Shown piece after piece: positions 58,731 to 64,000 of a stretch of 64,000 nucleotides of DNA; positions within the stretch are counted from its first letter, which is position 1, and each line of letters starts with the position of its first letter. The stretch is from Plasmopara viticola (lineage: Eukaryota > Oomycota > Peronosporomycetes > Peronosporales > Peronosporaceae). The stretch is from the NCBI GenBank assembly GCA_001695595.3, contig MBPM02000075.1, positions 124,001 through 188,000 on the forward strand, read 5' to 3'. The notes under the pieces were generated by a model. The model saw only the letters and a program-made list of their open reading frames with translations. It was not told the DNA's origin and did no database searches. The translations under genes and the position numbers were made by a program.

Positions 58731-59178
58731 GCATCAAATGCTTATGAAATCAGAGGCTTCCCTCTTCAACTTTTATTGCTGGCTGATCGGAGTCGGTGTC
58801 GCGGTTTCTGAACACCCATTAAAAAATTTATGCAGCTGGGTCAAGGGGTGGCTGTTGCTGCGGCCGTGGAAGCTGTTCATAATCGTTAAAAAGAGGCGCA
58901 CGAGCTTGGCCTCTCTCCCCACTACAAATTAAAGGAGGTAAAAGAAGATGGATAATTCGTTCGCCGTGAAGCGCTTGCGTAAAGGAAGGTGGGCAATACA
59001 AGGAGGCCGTCGTCGCCACCTATTTAATTACATCCCGTCCGCCAGCATGCGCTCGTGTTAGCACCTGGAAAGGATTTTTTCGGCGTCTGAAGTACGAAAA
59101 TGCAAAAACACAGTGCGCGTGTTTTGTGAATCTCTCACGTACGGAAAGATTCAGGATGTGCGATCTGTCACGTTTAAA
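58731..59178. other. No gene recognised between copia and SINE D
   Basis: Short frames only; contains a low-complexity purine-rich stretch near 58925-58950. It continues the sequence that was interrupted by the copia insertion at TGTTA. Confidence 0.4.
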
Positions 59179-59193
59179 GAACGAAGGCTTTGT

Positions 59194-59516
59194 ATTGTAT
59201 TGTATTACGTTATCGCGTTGCCAAGTTATGCTCGTGCTAAGCTCAGTCTGGCTAGTCCACGGCATAGAGTGGTGTCCGCATACGTCGGGTCTCGTTCGGC
59301 GGGCAGTGCAGCCAGCACCGAGGTCGTGAGGGTCTTCCATTATTTTGTGTAGTTCTGACTTGGTAATAGCCCAGGTGGCGCCCTGGTGCTGGAGACCGTC
59401 GCGTCGAGGGTGAGACTCGTTAGAGACCTGCAGATGCCCGAGAGCACCTGCCCGAAGCGCGCGAGCATTTAGCCCCCGCGCTTGGAAGGAGGGCGTCACC
59501 TCAACCTTTTCCTTGC
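59194..59516 (-). mobile_element. SINE copy D
   Basis: About 323 bp between 15 bp duplications GAACGAAGGCTTTGT (59179-59193) and GAACAAAGGCTTTGT (59517-59531), one mismatch. Minus orientation, tail (TACAA)n. Lies ~400 bp upstream of the EED-like start codon. Confidence 0.88.
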
Positions 59517-59922
59517 GAACAAAGGCTTTGTCTGACAAATTCACCAGCCACGCGCACCCTGTTTCTGCACTGCCGTACTTCAAATGATGGAATGATACTT
59601 AATGGGTGCTGACGCTGGCGCATGCTGACGGACGGAATGCAATCAACTTGATGGCGGCGACGGCTTCCTTGCCACTTACCCACCTCTCTTTCTGCAAGTG
59701 TTTGACGTCAAACTCGTCATTTATCTTTTTCCGATTTTTTCGCAAGTGAGGGTAAGCCTCACACCGTACGTCAGACCATCTTGGGAAAAATACCGAACAA
59801 AGTGTAGTTTATGGAATGTCTAGTTTTGTACCAGTGTTTCAACCATTTTGTATCACTTTTTGGCAAAATTTTCAAATTGAGTCAAACTTATAAAAATAGG
59901 AATCTTGCAAATACCGGTATCA

Positions 59923-61284
59923 ATGCTGCAAACATTTCACTTCTCAATGACAATGACCGAGCAGATGCAACACCCTGTAGGGCTCTCCTCGACGCTGAGC
60001 GAATCAGCACTTTTACACGATGTGGCTGCGGACGACATAGCACCAATGTCTCTTCTTCCGCGCCTTCGTAAGAAAGGCTACAAATTTTCGTGTAGGCTCC
60101 TGCGTGGGATTGCGCTTCTATTTGACTGGCTGGGCGCTCAATCGTTGATGTCTTGTCATTGCTTTATAATGCAGCCTACGCTCGAGAAGATCATGGAAAC
60201 GCTTTGTATTGTGTAGCTTTTTGCGACGTCCTGCCTATTTATGAGCGCATGTTTGCCGTGGCTGGTGGCAACCGAGTACGACTTGATGCTTCCAACCGCA
60301 ATCCATTTAATTACATATCTGATATGCTTTTTCATTTGACTTGAACATGCACAGCTGACGGTTTACGAGTGTTTAGAGAATGGTGGACTTGATGTCATTC
60401 AGGTGTATTGCGATGGTGATCAAGATGAGCAATACTTCACGGCTGCGTGGACTGTGGACGTGCTCACGGGGTCGCCGCTGCTAGCGGCTGCGGGCGTTCG
60501 TGGACACATCAAGGTCATTAATTGCATTACACAGTCGGTATTAATCGTGCTTTCTGGACACGGCAACTCGGTGAATGAGCTTAAATTTCATCCAGTCGAC
60601 CCGAGCTTGCTTTTTTCGGCTGGCAAAGATGAATCCATTCGTTTGTGGAACTCACTCACGGGCGTATGTATCGCAATATTTGCTGGTCATGTGGGTCACC
60701 GTGACGACGTCCTCAGTCTAGATATCCACCTGAAAGGCTCGTGCTTTGTATCGTCTGGTATGGACAACACTGTCAAGATTTGGGATTTGGAGGACGAGGT
60801 CGTCCAGACAGCGATTAAGAAGTCATACACGGAGCCACGTCCAAAGGATCGTCCGTTTGACACCAAGTTTATTCAATTTCCTGCTTTTTGTACCAGTAAG
60901 GTGCATGCAGATTATGTGGACTGCGTGCGAATGGTGGGCGACTTGATTTTGTCAAAATCAACTGGCAATAAAGTGATCTTTTGGAAGCCGAATCCATCGC
61001 GAGGCAAAGATGCTGTTACTGTGCTACGTGAATATCACTACAAGGACGCAGACTTATGGTTTATGAAGTTTGGCCTTGACTCGCAACTAGAAGTGATGGC
61101 TGTGGGCAACAAGAAAGGCGTCGTGAGCGTCTTTGACCTGGACGCCGAGCAGGAGCGGTCAATCTGCAAGCTTGCCCACAATAGCTGCAAGGGCACAGTG
61201 CGTCAAGTGTGCTTTAGCAAAAGCGGGCGCACAATTATCACCTGCTCGGACGACACGACGGTCTGGCGGTGGGATCTGTACTAA
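59923..61284 (+). CDS. EED: EED/FIE/ESC-type WD40 subunit of Polycomb repressive complex 2
   Basis: The WD40 scaffold of PRC2 that binds trimethylated histone H3 and supports H3K27 methylation in the nucleus. Three exons by splice signals and family continuity: 59923-60091, 60175-60275 and 60355-61284. Introns are 60092-60174 (83 nt) and 60276-60354 (79 nt). The product is 399 residues, between plant FIE and animal EED. Recognisable EED-specific stretches include FAVAGGNR joined to LTVYECLENGG, DQDEQYFTAAW, GSPLLAAAGVRGHIKVIN and GHGNSVNELKFHP. Others are KDESIRLWN, GHRDDVLSLDIH and SGMDNTVKIWDLEDE, then RPFDTKFIQFPAF, HADYVDCVRMVGDLILSKS and DDTTVWRWDLY at the end. Seven blades can be accounted for. 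The first exon, with its N-terminus (first ATG 59923), is the least certain; MTMTEQ a little later could also start. Confidence 0.88.
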
Positions 61285-61363
61285 GCCAACAGTCGACATT
61301 TGTCTTTGTGTTTTTTTCAATACAAACTTTTAATTCAAAAATCTAAAAAAAATAAAAAGCGAC

Positions 61364-64000
61364 ATGGGCACTAAGCGCAGGAAGGAAGGCGAAGTGCCTT
61401 CAGGTACTAGCAGCGCCTTGGGTCTCTCGAATGCTCCTACAGAGTGTCCAACTCCTTCAAAGGGTCCGAGAACTGATACACACGTTGCACCACCGTCCAG
61501 TGCTCGTCGCTTTGGCTTTAAGGGTCCATCGATCTCGCAGCTACCGACGCCTGCCACCGCCATTGCGACCATCAAGACTAAGCCACCGCATGCCAGTGAT
61601 CTGCATCCATTACACGGCGAGGCGTTAGTCAAAACTCATGTGACAGACGATACCATAAAGAGCGTAGCTCCCATCAATCTTGATGTGCACGTGCTCAAAA
61701 CGTTCAAAGAGAACTTTAGTACGGAAATGATAGCGACGCTCGAGCAGCTGTTGGCATTTCGACCTAAAGCCAACAAGTTTGCAGTCAAAGCGCGGAAGGA
61801 AGAACAGATCAACTATATCAAACAGCTTAGGACCAGCGTGCGCGATGTGTTAACTCAGGTAGGCTGAAGTGTGGTGTCTGAAAAGTAGTGGTAGTTTTGG
61901 TCTCATTTGTTGTTACATTCACTGATAGATTCAAGACTTTAGCACCCTCTCTGCAGCGATGGATAAAAAGTTAGCTATGGAAAAAGCGACGTTGGAGCGA
62001 AGACTGTCGATTTTGCAGCTGGCTGCGAGAAACAAGGGCCAATCAGAGGCCGAAGTGAAGAGATTACGAGAGCAATGCGACATGATGCAGAAGAGTGTCA
62101 CGCGGCTTCAAGCTTCAGAGCAGGAGGTTGGTCGCATTAACACAGTACTTCGAGATAACTCTGCAAAACTTGAGATTCAGCTTGAAGAGAGTCAGGCAGA
62201 GAATGAACAATTAAAAATGGATTTAAAGGCTCATAAAGTGCGTCTACTGAACGAAAGCGAGCGGTTTGAAGAAAAAAGACAAGAATTGGAACGCTTTTAT
62301 GAAAAAAAGGTTCTTGAAGAGAACAAGCGCAAGCAAATGGAGCTGGAAAAACTGCAGGAACAAGTCAGCAAGACCCGAGATGAGCTTGCCTTTGTGCTAA
62401 AAGCGCTGGATGAATACAAGGCTAAGGCAATGGATGCTGCGAACAGTCTGGACGACGAGCGTGAACGGCGTACTAGATTTGAGATGGAAAAATGCACTTT
62501 TGAAGCTAAGAATCAGGCTTTAGAGGCTCGAGTGAGCAGCACAACGAGTGATGTGGTAGAGCTGAAGGAGAGACTTCAACACAAAGAGGAAGAAGTATCA
62601 AATCTAGTCAAGAGTTTGACTGATATACAAAAATTTAACGCTTCTGTGAACACCAAAGTTGAAGCTGACAAGAAAGAATTGGCGGATAAATTGGAACGGC
62701 TCCAAAACACAATTCGAACGCTCGAGCTTCAGGATTCGTCGAGTGCAACAACAGTGCGTGACCTTCGGAAACAACTAGAGGCATGTGCACATGTTAATAT
62801 GCTGTGATTGCATGTGAAGTGATGTCCTCGATTATTTTTTTCCTAAATGTCTTCTTTGGTTTTCTGCAGGTAGAAATAAAAGCTCGAAAGGAAGCTGAGA
62901 CGAGCGAGCAGGAACTTTGTAGTCAGATCAAAAGTCTTGAAAAGGAGTTGCAAGAAAAGCTGCAAAAAGTGGGAGTTGAGGGAGGCGTTCGCCAAATGCT
63001 CGAAGATCAAGTGCGCGAGCTAAGAACAGAGCATATAGCTGTAAATGCTCAGATGGAAGCAGTGAAGGCAGAAATGAAACGACTCCAGTCGGTCAATGTG
63101 GTCTCAAAGGAGCAATACAATGACAAGATCGATTCACTCGAACGAAGATTTAAAGAGGAAAGAGAGACTTTTAAAAGCCAAGTTGACAATTTGCAGGAAG
63201 AAAAGATCAGTCTTGAGAGCGAAATACAGACTTTGCGCGCACGAGCTTCTACAGTCCGTGATGGAGACATTGAGGTGTTGTGCAAAGTGAAACGTGAGGC
63301 CGACATCCTACGTCGACGTCTCACCGAATTGACTAACCAGGGTGCTCAGTCAATCGCTCAGAAAGACAATATGATTTTGGAGCTTCAAGAAAGAATTAAA
63401 GAGGGAGATAAACAAAGAAGGATGATGCACAACACTATTCAAGTACGTTGCATTTTCTTGACTTTAGATCATTGTGACTTACCCATTTGTGTATTGGTAA
63501 AGGAATTGCGTGGAAATATTCGAGTATTTGCTAGAACGCGACCGTTCTTACCCTCGGATCATTGCAGTCCGAACACAACGACGCCTGTAATTTTATGTGA
63601 CTTTGATGGTGTAAGCTTGAAGTTGGTACGACCTGGAAAAAGTTCAGCAGAGCCAGAATCCTTCGCTTTTACGTTCGACAAAGTATTTGCTCCCTCTGCT
63701 GGCCAAGATGCCGTCTTTGAGCAGGTGTCTGAGTTTGTTCAGTCATCTCTGGACGGATACCATGTTTGCCTTTTTTCTTACGGGCAAACTGGTTCAGGTA
63801 AAACGCACACGGTAATTTATCAAAGCTTTTTTGCTGATTGTTTCACTACCTACAAGGTCTTAATTAAGTGCTCGTGTGGGTAATATGTAGATGCAAGGAA
63901 GTGGCAATGGTCAGATGCGTGGAATTATCCCAAGGGCTATCGAGATGATACTTAAAGAGTGTGAAGCATTAAAAGATCAAGGATGGAGTTATATCACAAA
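61364..64000 (+). CDS. Kinesin-14 (C-terminal motor), incomplete at window end
   Basis: A minus-end-directed kinesin of the Ncd/KIFC1 type, acting in spindle and microtubule organisation. Order tail - coiled coil - C-terminal motor. Exons by inspection: 61364-61858, 61929-62780 (or -62792), 62870-63442, 63503-63811 and 63891 onward. Exon 1 encodes a Ser/Thr/Pro-rich basic tail. Exons 2-3 encode a long coiled coil (from MDKKLAMEKATLERRLSIL). The motor begins at ELRGNIRVFARTRPFLPS, continues FTFDKVFAPSAGQDAVF, and has the P-loop GQTGSGKTHT joined across intron 4 to MQGSGNGQMRGIIPRAIE. The neck motif directly before the motor core (ELRGNIRVF) is diagnostic for kinesin-14. The gene starts 79 bp after the EED stop codon. 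Confidence 0.9.

Overview
The window looks like nuclear DNA of a plant-pathogenic oomycete of the Peronosporales (a Phytophthora or downy-mildew type genome). Evidence: a secreted RXLR effector; spliced host genes with short 60-83 nt introns; Ty1/copia, Ty3/gypsy and hAT debris; and a fossil of a eukaryotic DNA virus. The species cannot be named from the sequence. Exon borders below come from reading GT/GC...AG sites and protein-family continuity by eye, not from transcripts.

Layout. 1-6640: a satellite built from ~95 bp monomers. The first 3.8 kb is organised as a higher-order repeat of ~761 bp (8 monomers), which decays rightwards. 6641-11636: no recognisable gene. 11674-13512: mitochondrial choline-dehydrogenase-like GMC oxidoreductase (+). 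14445-14855: RXLR effector (-). 16739-18848: dead hAT transposase. 19164-23558: single-exon ABCC/MRP-type transporter (-) whose second nucleotide-binding domain has lost its ATPase motifs.

23724-37715: the most unusual part, a ~14 kb unit bounded by long inverted repeats. Inside are broken genes resembling a D5-like SF3 helicase, a penton/minor capsid protein and a fibre ending in a peptidase-S74 chaperone domain, so I read it as an integrated Polinton-like (or related) DNA virus. The outer ~1.1 kb of both inverted repeats carries an intact 263-residue ORF with a PD-(D/E)XK/Uma2-like pattern. It is nearly identical in both copies although the rest of the virus is dead.

37716-42091: gypsy remnant, a second copy of a 1.37 kb block from the viral region, and a SINE. 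42273-43768: eIF3e (three exons). 44063-45763: type II membrane glycosyltransferase. 46256-53851: mostly gene-free, with a dead gypsy pol on the minus strand. 53857-58725: a very young Ty1/copia element (-) with two identical 207 bp LTRs, a 5 bp target duplication, a primer-binding site matching the initiator-tRNA anticodon loop, and a -1 frame break between gag-protease and integrase-RT-RNase H. 59923-61284: EED/FIE-type Polycomb WD40 protein. 61364-end: N-terminal part of a kinesin-14. Four copies of one ~325 bp SINE family, each with its own 12-15 bp target duplication, are at 36.2, 41.8, 45.9 and 59.2 kb.

The host genes are unrelated housekeeping genes, not an operon or pathway. They sit as islands in repeats; the only tight pair is EED and the kinesin, in tandem with 79 bp between them.
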